DNA of 64,000 bases from JAUMBM01 sp964441755 (GTDB lineage Bacteria > Bacteroidota > Bacteroidia > Chitinophagales > Saprospiraceae). How positions within the stretch are numbered: the first letter of the stretch is position 1; the number at the start of each line of letters is the position of its first letter. Where the stretch lies: assembly GCA_964441755.1 (NCBI GenBank), contig CAYTVG010000001.1, positions 1 through 64,000 of the forward strand. Reading direction: 5' to 3'. The translations under genes and the position numbers were made by a program. Positions 18,421-27,555 of the stretch are shown here, one piece after another. The notes beneath the pieces are model-generated. The model was not told the DNA's origin and did no database searches. It saw only the letters and a list, made by a program, of their open reading frames with translations.

Positions 18421-19392
18421 CTAAATCAGCCCTTCCCTAATCAAGTCGTGCAAATGGACAAATCCCACATACTGCTGCGCTTCATTGAGCACAATCAACT
18501 GTGTGATACTATTGCGCCGCATCATGTCCAGTGCCTCCACCGCCATTGCCGAGGCATTTATGGTCTTGGGGCCTGCCGTCATGATATCGGCGGCCGTACA
18601 TCCCTCCAGATTGCCCTCCCGCTCCAACATGCGGCGCAGGTCACCATCTGTGATAATCCCCAACAGTCGCTCATCGTCATCAATCACAGCTGTTGCTCCC
18701 AGGCATTTTGCCGTAATCTCCAATATAATATGGTGAAGAGAATCCTGTAGCCGCACTGCCGGTCGCTGGTTGCGGGGATACAAATCGCTTACCCGCAGAT
18801 ACAACTGTTTGCCCAAGGCCCCACCCGGATGGAAAAGTGCAAAATCCTGTGAACTGAACCCACGCAGCGACAGCAGCGCCACCGCGAGGGCATCCCCCAT
18901 GGCCATCTGTGCCGTCGTGCTGGTAGTTGGTGCCAGATTATTGGGGTCCGCCTCCTGACCAATAGGCGTCAGCAATAAATAGTCGGCCTGTAGCCCCAAA
19001 AAAGAATCAGCCCGGCTGGTCATACCAATCAGCGGTGCCCCCAGATTCTTGACCAAAGGAGCGAGTACCTTTATCTCGGGCGTATCACCACTCTTGGAAA
19101 GGCAGAGTACCATATCGCCGGCACGAATCATACCCAAATCACCATGAATAGCGTCTGCAGCATGCATAAACAAGGCCGGACTACCCGTAGAATTGAGCGT
19201 AGCCACAATTTTTTGCGCCACAATAGCGCTTTTGCCGATGCCCGTAACTACCAGCCGCCCACTGCTGCTGTAAATGGCCTGTACACAAGCAGCAAATGAC
19301 GCTCCTATGTGCGCACGCAGCTCCAAAAGCGCTTCCGCTTCGATTTGCAAAGTTTGCTGCGCGATTTTTATCAGATTGTTTGCAGAATTCAA
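18421..19392 (-). CDS. kdsD: arabinose-5-phosphate isomerase (KpsF/GutQ family)
   Basis: Converts ribulose 5-phosphate to arabinose 5-phosphate, the first step of KDO synthesis. 323 residues: N-terminal SIS sugar-isomerase domain (about 30-180, with TGIGKSAIVAQKI and SKSGDTPE) and two CBS repeats (about 200-323). kdsA, which uses the product, is at 47389-48201. Divergent from recQ. Confidence 0.93.
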   Translation of the reverse strand: MNSANNLIKIAQQTLQIEAEALLELRAHIGASFAACVQAIYSSSGRLVVTGIGKSAIVAQKIVATLNSTGSPALFMHAADAIHGDLGMIRAGDMVLCLSKSGDTPEIKVLAPLVKNLGAPLIGMTSRADSFLGLQADYLLLTPIGQEADPNNLAPTTSTTAQMAMGDALAVALLSLRGFSSQDFALFHPGGALGKQLYLRVSDLYPRNQRPAVRLQDSLHHIILEITAKCLGATAVIDDDERLLGIITDGDLRRMLEREGNLEGCTAADIMTAGPKTINASAMAVEALDMMRRNSITQLIVLNEAQQYVGFVHLHDLIREGLI

Positions 19393-19680
19393 TGTTATTT
19401 TTATTATTTTTGAAGGCTTAATATGTGCCCCTCATGGCCTTTCCCGGACAGAAGGACAAAAAGAGCACTAAAAATGAACTCCTTATACCCAGGTACATTC
19501 TTCAACAGCAGCCCTTTCTGCTATTGAATCAACTGCCAGATAACAGCCAAATAACACAAGTCGGCCGTACACCCCAGTTATTGCCGCAAACCCGAACGAC
19601 TATGAATTTCACCCGTAGCTTTCCTACTGACAGCCAAACGGAGCAAATGTAGCTAAATTTTCCTCAAAGTGTTGACAGCC

Positions 19681-21885
19681 ATGACAGTGACTACAGAATC
19701 CTTGTATACATCTCTTCATAAGTATTTTGGATTCAACCAGTTCAAAGGCAAACAGGAAGAAATCATCAAAAGTGTGCTGAGTGGTAAGGATACTTTTGCC
19801 ATTATGCCGACAGGCGGTGGCAAGTCCCTTTGTTATCAGTTGCCTGCACTTATGCTCGCCGGTACGGCCATCATCATCTCCCCCCTCATTGCACTGATGA
19901 AAAATCAAGTCGACAGTATCAGAGGGTATAGCCAGGACAATGACGTTGCCCACTTCCTCAATTCGTCGCTTACCAAAGCGCAGATGAAACAGGTCAAGCA
20001 GGATATTACCGATGGCAAGACCAAACTGCTCTTCATAGCGCCTGAAACCCTGACCAAAGATGAGAATATTGAGTTTTTTCAGCAGGTAGACGTCTCGTTT
20101 GTTGCTGTTGACGAAGCGCACTGTATATCCGAATGGGGGCATGATTTCCGCCCCGAGTATCGACGTATCAGGGCTATGCTGGATGCCATCGGCAACAACA
20201 TCCCGGTCATCGCACTCACGGCTACAGCCACGCCCAAGGTACAGTCAGACATAGTCAAAAACCTCAACATGGTTGACTACAATACCTTTATCTCTTCTTT
20301 TAACAGACACAATCTCTACTACGAGGTTCGCCCCAAAGGCAAGCGCGAACAAGCCATCAAACAAATCATCCAGGTTATCAAGGGTAAATCGGGGCAATCG
20401 GGTATCATCTACGTACAGAGTCGCAAGTCGGCAGAAGAAATCGCCCAGGCGCTACAGGTCAATGATATAAAGGCCGCACCCTATCATGCGGGGCTGGACG
20501 CCAAGACGCGCCACCAGACGCAGGATGATTTTCTCATGGAGGAAATTGACGTCATCGTAGCTACCATTGCCTTCGGAATGGGTATCGACAAACCCGATGT
20601 CCGCTTCGTCATCCACTTTGATATCCCCAAAAGTATTGAAAACTACTACCAGGAAACTGGTCGCGCCGGTCGTGACGGCCGCGATGGTGCCTGCATCGCT
20701 TTTTACAGCTATCAGGATATCCTGCGGCTTGAAAAATTCCTGCGCGATAAGCCGGTATCTGAGCGCGAGATGGGGGCCCAGCTGATGGGAGAAGTAATGG
20801 CGTATGCAGAAACCACTGCTTGCCGACGTCGTTTTTTGCTGCACTATTTTGGTGAGCACTACGATGACCATAATTGTGACAAAATGTGTGACAATTGCCG
20901 GTATCCAAAGGAAAAAATTGAGGTCAAAACACAAATACTCCAGGCACTGCAAGCGGTAGAAGCGCTGGAAGAAAACTTTGGCGTCAAAGTGCTCATCGAT
21001 TTCATTCGCGGCGCAGAAACTAAAGAAATCAAAGACTATGGTTTTACCAAAAAATCACTCTTTGGCGCAGGAAAAGATCGCGATGAAACCTTCTGGAGCA
21101 GCGTTTTTAGGCAAGCGCTGCTCAACGACCTGCTATACAAAGATATAGAATCCTACGGCCTCATCAAGCTCCACCCCAAGGGGCGGCAGTTTATCAAGCA
21201 GCCTCATTCCTTCCTGATTCCTATCGACCACAACTTTGAGGTCGAGATGGCTAAAATGCAGTATGAGGAATCACACCAAAAAACGGCTGTCCTTGACGAA
21301 CAACTGCTCAAGATGCTGCGGGATCTGCGTCGACAGGAAGCCAAAAGAAAAAATGTACCACCTTATATCATCTTTCAGGATGCTTCCCTGGACGACATGG
21401 CCACCCAGTATCCTATCAGCCTGGAAGATATGGCAAAAGTCAGCGGTGTGAGTATTGGTAAGGCACAGCGCTACGGACAACCCTTTCTGACACTCATCAG
21501 ACAGTATGTTCAGGAAAATGACATCATCCGTCCCTCCGATTTTGTCATCAAACAGGTAGCCAACAAGTCTAAGGCCAAAGTCAACATCATCCATGCCATC
21601 GATCGAAAACTGCCGCTCGAAGACGTAGCTGCTACCAGTGGCATCAGCATGGACGAACTCATGGAAGAACTCGACGCCATCGTCACCTCCGGAACCAAAG
21701 TCAACATTGACTATTACATCAACGATCTCATCGACGAGTACGTACGCGAGGACATTCTCTCCTATTTTATGAATGCCCCCACTGACGCCATCAACCTGGC
21801 CTACAAAGAACTCAAAGAGGACGATATCACACTGGACGAAATACGCCTCATGCGCATCAAATTTATTTCTGATTACGGCAACTAA
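19681..21885 (+). CDS. recQ: ATP-dependent DNA helicase RecQ
   Basis: 3'-5' helicase of recombination and repair. 734 residues from ATG 19681; the frame also allows a start 4 codons earlier. Motif I PTGGGKSLCYQLP (Lys48), DEAHCISEWGHDFRPEY (motif II plus the aromatic-rich loop), motif VI QETGRAGRDG, then the RQC zinc site (CRRRFLLHYFGE...CDKMCDNC), a winged helix and an HRDC domain. A C-terminal extension of about 150 residues with helix-turn-helix character follows, as in many Bacteroidota RecQ. aroQ begins 7 nt later. Confidence 0.95.
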   Translation: MTVTTESLYTSLHKYFGFNQFKGKQEEIIKSVLSGKDTFAIMPTGGGKSLCYQLPALMLAGTAIIISPLIALMKNQVDSIRGYSQDNDVAHFLNSSLTKAQMKQVKQDITDGKTKLLFIAPETLTKDENIEFFQQVDVSFVAVDEAHCISEWGHDFRPEYRRIRAMLDAIGNNIPVIALTATATPKVQSDIVKNLNMVDYNTFISSFNRHNLYYEVRPKGKREQAIKQIIQVIKGKSGQSGIIYVQSRKSAEEIAQALQVNDIKAAPYHAGLDAKTRHQTQDDFLMEEIDVIVATIAFGMGIDKPDVRFVIHFDIPKSIENYYQETGRAGRDGRDGACIAFYSYQDILRLEKFLRDKPVSEREMGAQLMGEVMAYAETTACRRRFLLHYFGEHYDDHNCDKMCDNCRYPKEKIEVKTQILQALQAVEALEENFGVKVLIDFIRGAETKEIKDYGFTKKSLFGAGKDRDETFWSSVFRQALLNDLLYKDIESYGLIKLHPKGRQFIKQPHSFLIPIDHNFEVEMAKMQYEESHQKTAVLDEQLLKMLRDLRRQEAKRKNVPPYIIFQDASLDDMATQYPISLEDMAKVSGVSIGKAQRYGQPFLTLIRQYVQENDIIRPSDFVIKQVANKSKAKVNIIHAIDRKLPLEDVAATSGISMDELMEELDAIVTSGTKVNIDYYINDLIDEYVREDILSYFMNAPTDAINLAYKELKEDDITLDEIRLMRIKFISDYGN

Positions 21886-21891
21886 GCGCCT

Positions 21892-22305
21892 ATGGAGATC
21901 ATCATCATCAACGGACCCAACCTCAACCTCCTTGGCAGGCGGGAGCCCGAAATTTATGGCGATGACAGCTTCGAAGATTTTCTCCTTCATCTAAGGAGCA
22001 GTTTCCCCAGTCTTCATATTCACTACTTTCAGTCGAATCATGAAGGTGCAATCATCGATAAATTACACGAGGTAGGCTTTAGCTACGACGGCATTATCCT
22101 CAATGCCGGTGCCTATACCCATACATCGCTGGCCATTGCCGATGCCGTTTCGGCTATACAGACGCCGGTCATCGAAGTTCACATCTCCAATGTGTACAAA
22201 AGAGAGGCCTACCGGCATCACTCCTATATATCAGATCGATGTGAAGGCGTCATTGTCGGATTTGGCCTGAGGGGCTACGAGCTGGCGGCGAGTTATTTTT
22301 TATAA
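21892..22305 (+). CDS. aroQ: 3-dehydroquinate dehydratase, type II
   Basis: Third step of the shikimate pathway. 137 residues, normal for the dodecameric type II enzyme. INGPNLNLLGRREPEIYG contains Asn12, the loop Arg17 and the catalytic Tyr22; the substrate-binding NAGAYTHTS and EVHISN blocks follow, with the catalytic His near 101. Placed 7 nt after recQ and followed by a terminator. Confidence 0.95.
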   Translation: MEIIIINGPNLNLLGRREPEIYGDDSFEDFLLHLRSSFPSLHIHYFQSNHEGAIIDKLHEVGFSYDGIILNAGAYTHTSLAIADAVSAIQTPVIEVHISNVYKREAYRHHSYISDRCEGVIVGFGLRGYELAASYFL

Positions 22306-22307
22306 AA

Positions 22308-22341
22308 AAAGGAGCCACCCACGCACGCGGGCGGCTCCTTT
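22308..22341. terminator. terminator between convergent aroQ and ctp
   Basis: AAAGGAGCC (22308-22316) and CCC (22318-22320) pair with GGG (22329-22331) and GGCTCCTTT (22333-22341), with one mismatch and an 8-nt loop. An A tract precedes the stem, so it works best for the minus-strand gene. Confidence 0.75.
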
Positions 22342-22360
22342 GGCACAGCTTTACCCACCT

Positions 22361-24487
22361 TTAATTGCGGGAAGCCCTGCGCTCCAGGTTGATGATGTCA
22401 TGGACAATCATCACCGCTTCGCGGATGTACACATCTTTGGACGTTGTCTCCACAAAATCTTTATTTCTGGCTTTCTTGGAATCATCACCCTCCATCGCCG
22501 CCAAGTCCGACGCGATGTTTTGCACGCCGGGATTGACCACCTCTTCAAAGAGATTTTCAAAAGCCTTGGCCTCTTCATTGGTGCGCGCCTCCATATCCTG
22601 ATAAGCTTTCAGCGACAGCGGATAACTGGACACCTTACTTTGACGCTCAAGGCGGCGTGCATTGGTATCAATCTGGGTAAATATATCACTATTTTTGAGC
22701 CTCTCCTGACTCCTGCGCTTGATCTCACTCAGGTATGACAAGCGAAGTACCTGCTGTTCGTGCGGTATTGGCTGTATGCTGGTCCAGCTCATGGCATACG
22801 ACTCTTCCTTCTCGCCGGAAGTGATGTAGTGGTAGCTGTCAGGCAGTACAATATCAGGCGTGACACCCAGCAACTGGGTCGAACCGCCATTAATCCGATA
22901 AAATTTCTGGGTTGTCAGCTTGATCTCGCCAAACGGCCGCAAGCCTGCGTAAGCAGTGGACACTATCCTGTCGAGGTCAATAAACCGCTGCACAGTACCC
23001 TTACCGAAGGTAGAATTGCTGCCCACAATCACTGCACGGCCATAGTCCTGCAGCGCTGCCGCCAGAATTTCGCTGGCGCTGGCACTGTAATTGTTGACCA
23101 ACACTACCAGCGGGCCATTGTACTGCACACGCGGATCCATATCTGACAGTACCTCTGCCTCCTGGTCGCGTGCCTTTACCTGCACAACAGGGCCTCTCTC
23201 AAAAAAGTATCCCGACATTTTGACCACATCGCGCAAGCTGCCACCGCCATTGTTGCGCAGATCCAGAATGATACCGTCAACGCCTGCCGTTTTCAGTTTT
23301 TCTATTTCTGCGGCAACGTCATCTGCACAGTTGCGGCCATCCGTATTTTCAAAATCGGCATAAAAACTCGGCAAGTACAGATATCCGACTTTTTCCCCCG
23401 CATTGGCCCCTTCGAGAATCAGTGAACGAGCGAAACGCTCATCCAGGATAACGACATCACGGATGATCGACACCACCTTTACGGTGCCGTCCACTTTTTT
23501 GACCGTCAGCCGCACTTCCGTCCCTTTGGTACCACGCACCAGCTGAACCACGTCATCGAGCAGCATACCCTTGACATCTACCGGTTCCCCGTCGGCCTGT
23601 GCAACTTTAAGGATGATATCGTTCTCTTCCAGTTCCTTGCCTTTCCAGGCAGGTCCCCCAATGACCACCTCGCTGACTTTGGTATAATCCCCATCTGACA
23701 TGAGGCGAGCGCCAATACCTTCCAGTCTGCCACTGAAGCGGATATCAAAATTCTCCTTATCAATGGGTTTAAAGTAGTTGGTGTGCGGATCAAACACCCC
23801 TGTCATGGCATTGATATACTGACTGACCCGCTCATCGCGCTTGAGTTTGAAGAGCCGGTCATACCAGCGGTCAAACATTTCCAGCACATCTTCACGGGAT
23901 TCTTTTTCCATCTGCTCCGGTGACTTTCGCTCGAACTCACCCCCTGCTTTTTCTGCATCTGCCTGCTCTTCCATAGCTTCTACATAGCGCGTGAGCGTCT
24001 CATACTTGAGATAGCGGCGCCAGAAGTCGCGCAATTCGGCATCATTGGCGGCCCACTGCCGCTTGTCACCATCGAGCTCTACCGTCTCTGCCTCATCGAA
24101 ATTGAAGGGCGCTGCCAGCATCTCCCTGTAATAAGCCTGCGTTTTATCCATGTTGGCCTTAAGCAGCTCCTGGCTGAGGTTGAAGAAAGTAAAATCCCCT
24201 GCCAACACCTGTTCATCGATACTTTTATAGTGAACTTTCATCTTATCGATGTCTGCCTGGGTAAAGAACCGTTTGGCGCCGTCAATATTTTTGAGATACT
24301 GGTCGAAGACCTTGGCAGAAAATTCGTCATCGATGCGCTGGGGGCTGTAGTGATAGCGCTCCAGCCCTCTGAGCACCGTCTGCACCAATACCATCTCCTT
24401 TTGATTGGGGTCGACCTTCGGCCAAAAGGCTGCCAGCAGCAGCCCCGCTACGAAGGAATACACAATGGGACCTCTGAATAGTTTCAT
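22361..24487 (-). CDS. prc: carboxy-terminal processing protease (tail-specific protease, S41)
   Basis: Periplasmic serine protease that trims or degrades proteins from the C-terminus. 708 residues, long form as in E. coli Prc. Signal-like N-terminal segment (about 8-22), helical N-terminal domain, PDZ domain (about 235-330), S41 core with Ser in NNYSASASEILA and Lys in NSTFGKGTVQ, and the DUF3340-type C-terminal helical domain. Stands alone on the minus strand, convergent with aroQ. Confidence 0.93.
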   Translation of the reverse strand: MKLFRGPIVYSFVAGLLLAAFWPKVDPNQKEMVLVQTVLRGLERYHYSPQRIDDEFSAKVFDQYLKNIDGAKRFFTQADIDKMKVHYKSIDEQVLAGDFTFFNLSQELLKANMDKTQAYYREMLAAPFNFDEAETVELDGDKRQWAANDAELRDFWRRYLKYETLTRYVEAMEEQADAEKAGGEFERKSPEQMEKESREDVLEMFDRWYDRLFKLKRDERVSQYINAMTGVFDPHTNYFKPIDKENFDIRFSGRLEGIGARLMSDGDYTKVSEVVIGGPAWKGKELEENDIILKVAQADGEPVDVKGMLLDDVVQLVRGTKGTEVRLTVKKVDGTVKVVSIIRDVVILDERFARSLILEGANAGEKVGYLYLPSFYADFENTDGRNCADDVAAEIEKLKTAGVDGIILDLRNNGGGSLRDVVKMSGYFFERGPVVQVKARDQEAEVLSDMDPRVQYNGPLVVLVNNYSASASEILAAALQDYGRAVIVGSNSTFGKGTVQRFIDLDRIVSTAYAGLRPFGEIKLTTQKFYRINGGSTQLLGVTPDIVLPDSYHYITSGEKEESYAMSWTSIQPIPHEQQVLRLSYLSEIKRRSQERLKNSDIFTQIDTNARRLERQSKVSSYPLSLKAYQDMEARTNEEAKAFENLFEEVVNPGVQNIASDLAAMEGDDSKKARNKDFVETTSKDVYIREAVMIVHDIINLERRASRN

Positions 24488-24817
24488 TTTCGTTCTTGAT
24501 TTCTCTGTAGATGTAAGTAGCCGTATGCCTGCAAGCAGCAGTCCCTGATGAGTCTATGCATGCAAGCCTTGCAAATAGAACAAGATTTACAACGCGATTG
24601 CTTAAACAATCAACCTCAAATTACGTGAAAAAATTGCAGCCACTGCTGCATTTCTCTGCCAATAAACCATCTTTTGCGTTGAACGCACGATAAATTGCGA
24701 TTAATGCACGCGATCCGGTTAGCATCTGCCCCTCATTCCTTTTCAAGGACTGTGCCAAAATCTACTGTCTTACCCGTATATTTGACAAAAATTGGCCGCT
24801 GCGCATATACATAAGCC
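24488..24817. promoter_or_regulatory. divergent intergenic region with rnhB -7 element
   Basis: About 330 bases between divergent prc and rnhB. TATATTTG at 24777-24784 (+) matches the TAnnTTTG element and lies 33 nt before the rnhB ATG; no TTG is at the expected distance. Short inverted repeats occur (GATTG/CAATC near 24597). No gene is seen. Confidence 0.45.
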
Positions 24818-25435
24818 ATGAAAGGAGCGCTTCTCAACTTTTTTGACCCCCACCTGCACGAAGCCGGCTGCGACGAAGCCGGCAGAGGCTGCCTGGCTGG
24901 TCCTGTCTTTGCTGCCGCTGTCATCTGGCCCAAGGATCTGAGCATTTCCCTGCTCAACGACTCTAAGCAGCTCACAGAACAGCAGCGACTTGCTGCGCGC
25001 GAACTGATAGAAACCCATGCGATCAGCTGGGCTGTTGCGCAGGTAGATCCGACCGAAATTGACCGCATCAACATCCTGCAGGCCTCCTTCTTAGCTATGC
25101 ACCGCGCCATTGATCAACTTTCGCAGCGCCCCGAGTTGCTTCTCATAGATGGCAATCGCTTCCGCCCCTACCCTTCGGTGCCGCACCACTGCATCATCAA
25201 AGGCGACGGCAAATACACCGCCATTGCAGCTGCCTCCATACTGGCGAAAACCGCACGGGACGCTTACATGCTGGAGTTGCACCAGCTTTTTCCTCACTAC
25301 GGCTGGGACCAAAACAAGGGCTACCCCACGGCTGCCCACCGCCGCGCCATTGCTGAGGCAGGCGCCAGCGTTCATCACCGGCAGTCGTTCCGCCTGCTGG
25401 CCGATGGCCGACAGGCGGAGCTTTTTGCGCACTAG
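24818..25435 (+). CDS. rnhB: ribonuclease HII
   Basis: Removes RNA from RNA-DNA hybrids, including single ribonucleotides. 205 residues. The opening CDEAGRGCLAGPVFAAAV carries the first catalytic Asp-Glu pair; LLIDGNRF and AAASILAKTARD supply the other acidic residues. Stop TAG at 25433-25435. The following 360 bases are non-coding and hairpin-rich. Confidence 0.94.
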   Translation: MKGALLNFFDPHLHEAGCDEAGRGCLAGPVFAAAVIWPKDLSISLLNDSKQLTEQQRLAARELIETHAISWAVAQVDPTEIDRINILQASFLAMHRAIDQLSQRPELLLIDGNRFRPYPSVPHHCIIKGDGKYTAIAAASILAKTARDAYMLELHQLFPHYGWDQNKGYPTAAHRRAIAEAGASVHHRQSFRLLADGRQAELFAH

Positions 25436-25553
25436 CACCCGTTCGCGATTTTCGGACCGGGTTGCAGAATGTTTTTTTCAGCCCGAACAGCCTTTTTTCT
25501 TCTCGCAGCAAAGTCCATGCGCTTTTGGCACCCTTCTATGTGCAGGAGCGACT

Positions 25554-25580
25554 CTCTTTTTTGCCGGCGGCAAAAAAGAG
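25554..25580. terminator. near-perfect palindrome downstream of rnhB
   Basis: CTCTTTTTTGCCG (25554-25566) is the exact complement of CGGCAAAAAAGAG (25568-25580) with one central G. The same TTTTTTGCCGGCGGCAAAAAA core occurs at 35070-35090. In the plus direction it follows rnhB by about 120 nt. Confidence 0.6.
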
Positions 25581-25603
25581 GGGCAGCAGGTTTATTTTTC
25601 GGC

Positions 25604-25649
25604 TAAAAAAAGCTCCGCAGCGGCATGCCGCCGGGCTGCGCTTTTTTTT
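25604..25649. terminator. intrinsic terminator before odhB
   Basis: An A7 tract, GC, then CGCAGC (25616-25621) pairs across a small GC-rich region with GCTGCG (25635-25640), followed by C and a T8 tract. It is the second hairpin in the 25436-25803 gap; the rest of that gap is AT-rich without an open frame of note. Confidence 0.6.
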
Positions 25650-25803
25650 ACCACAACAAGCCCCTTTGCACAACACTAAATGCCGTGTAAAGTGTTTACC
25701 TTTACGGTCGCCCCTGAAAAAAACACGTCAGATTTTGTAAATCACGGGAAAGACCGCAAGTTTGCATATTGACATTCATTTTTATAAGCCAGCTGCAAGC
25801 TAT

Positions 25804-27024
25804 ATGATTATAGAACTAAAAGTACCCGTTATCGGGGAGTCGGTTACCGAAGTAACCCTTTCACAATGGCTCAAAGCCGATGGTGACTACGTTTCACTCG
25901 ACGAGCCCATCTGCGAGTTCGAATCCGACAAGGCCACCCTTGAGTTCCCCGCAGAGGCCGCCGGTAAGCTCATTCATGTAGCTGCCGCTGGCGACGACCT
26001 GCCTGTCGGCGGTCTTGTTGCCCGTATCGATACCAGCGTCACCCAGGGCGCAGCTGCGCCTGCTGCACCGGCAGCGCCGGCAGCTGCACCGGCACCCGCT
26101 GCGCCACAGGCGAGCGGCACGGCCAGCACTTACGCCTCCGGCCATCCTTCACCGGCTGCAGCAAAAATTTTAGACGAAAAAGGCATCTCGCCTGCTGATG
26201 TACAAGGCAGCGGCCGCGACGGCCGCATCACCAAAGCGGATGCGCAGGCGGCCGCACCGGTGCCCAAGCCGGCACCGGCAGCGCCCAAAGCTGCGCCGGC
26301 ACAAGCCGTGGCGGCAGCTTTTGGCCGACAGGAAGAGCGCAAAAAGATGAGCCGCATGCGGCGCACCATTGCCAACCGCCTTGTGAAAGCCAAGAACGAG
26401 ACGGCTATGCTCACCACTTTCAACGAGGTAGACCTCACGGAAGTTATGGCGCTGCGCAATAAGGTGCAGGATCGCTTCGTAGCCAAGTATGGCATCAAAC
26501 TGGGCTTTATGTCTATCTTCGCCAAGGCTTGTGCGCAGGTGCTGATGGATATGCCGGAAGTCAATGCCCGCATCGATGACAATGACCTCGTGTATCACCA
26601 GTATGTTGATATTTCCATCGCTATCTCCACCCCGACCGGTTTGGTAGTGCCTCCGGTAAAAAATGTGGAGTCGATGAGCTTTGCGGAGATTGAGCACGAG
26701 ATCAAGCGGCTCTCTTCTAAGGCGCGCGAAGGCTCTCTCAGCATGGAAGATATGCAGGGGGGCACGTTTACCATCACCAATGGTGGCGTCTTCGGCTCGC
26801 TCCTCAGTACGCCTATCATCAACGAGCCGCAGTCGGCAATCCTGGGTATGCATGCCATCAAGGAGCGGCCTATGGTCGTCAATGGTGAGATCAAAATACG
26901 CCCCATGATGTACATTGCCTTGTCGTATGACCATCGCGTCATCGACGGCAGCTCTTCGGTCACCTTCCTCGTCAAAGTGAAGGAATTGCTGGAAGAACCG
27001 ACCTTCCTGCTGATGAATATCTAA
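25804..27024 (+). CDS. odhB: dihydrolipoyllysine succinyltransferase, E2 of 2-oxoglutarate dehydrogenase
   Basis: Transfers succinyl groups to CoA in the TCA cycle. 406 residues from ATG 25804, which starts right at the lipoyl domain. Lipoyl attachment Lys43 in ESDKATLEF; Ala/Pro-rich linker about 80-110; E1/E3-binding domain about 115-150; second Ala/Pro linker; catalytic domain with SYDHRVIDGSSS containing His377 and Asp381. The E1 gene is not adjacent in the window. The SucB call over pyruvate E2 rests on the VPVIGESVTEV start. Confidence 0.9.
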   Translation: MIIELKVPVIGESVTEVTLSQWLKADGDYVSLDEPICEFESDKATLEFPAEAAGKLIHVAAAGDDLPVGGLVARIDTSVTQGAAAPAAPAAPAAAPAPAAPQASGTASTYASGHPSPAAAKILDEKGISPADVQGSGRDGRITKADAQAAAPVPKPAPAAPKAAPAQAVAAAFGRQEERKKMSRMRRTIANRLVKAKNETAMLTTFNEVDLTEVMALRNKVQDRFVAKYGIKLGFMSIFAKACAQVLMDMPEVNARIDDNDLVYHQYVDISIAISTPTGLVVPPVKNVESMSFAEIEHEIKRLSSKAREGSLSMEDMQGGTFTITNGGVFGSLLSTPIINEPQSAILGMHAIKERPMVVNGEIKIRPMMYIALSYDHRVIDGSSSVTFLVKVKELLEEPTFLLMNI

Positions 27025-27048
27025 ACGGCTGCATCTTGACCACCGGGT

Positions 27049-27537
27049 ATGGAAGGCAGACAGAAGAAAACATATACTTCCCGCACAGTAGCGCTGTCCA
27101 AACTACAGCGCTACTGTGCTTATCAGGATCGCTGCCACCAGGAAGTGAGGAGCAAGCTGTTGGATCTGGGAGTGTATGGCGATGAGCTCGAAGAGATTAT
27201 GGCGCAACTGATCACCGACCGCTTTCTCGATGAAGAGCGATTTGCCCGCTCTTTCGCTCGTGGAAAATTTTCGGTTAAACAGTGGGGGCGGCTGCGCATT
27301 ACGGCCGAACTTCGCCTCCGGAAAATTAGTGATTACTGCCTGCGGGCGGCGCTGTCGGAAATCGACGAACAGCGCTACCGCGAGCAACTGCAACAACTGC
27401 TGGCCCGAAAGGCTTCGCTGGAGCAGCTATCAGCTGCTGATATCAGCCACCGTCAGCGACTTTTCCAATTTGCCCTCCGCAAAGGCTATGAGCCCGAGCT
27501 GGTGCAGCAGGCGCTGGCAGCCTGGCAAAAAGCCTAG
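27049..27537 (+). CDS. recX: RecX family regulatory protein
   Basis: 162 residues of three-helix RecX repeats (YCAYQDRCHQEVRSKLLDLG, then FLDEERFARSFARGK, both typical). RecX modulates RecA filaments. It lies 25 nt after odhB; recA is not in the window. Confidence 0.88.
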   Translation: MEGRQKKTYTSRTVALSKLQRYCAYQDRCHQEVRSKLLDLGVYGDELEEIMAQLITDRFLDEERFARSFARGKFSVKQWGRLRITAELRLRKISDYCLRAALSEIDEQRYREQLQQLLARKASLEQLSAADISHRQRLFQFALRKGYEPELVQQALAAWQKA

Positions 27538-27555
27538 CATACAGCAACAAAAGCA

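Noticed and set aside
19393..19680. Small frames between kdsD and recQ
   Set aside because: No family features or start context; the RecQ start at 19681 is sufficient.
24488..24817. Origin or riboswitch in the prc-rnhB gap
   Set aside because: Only weak short inverted repeats; no DnaA-box cluster or recognised aptamer.
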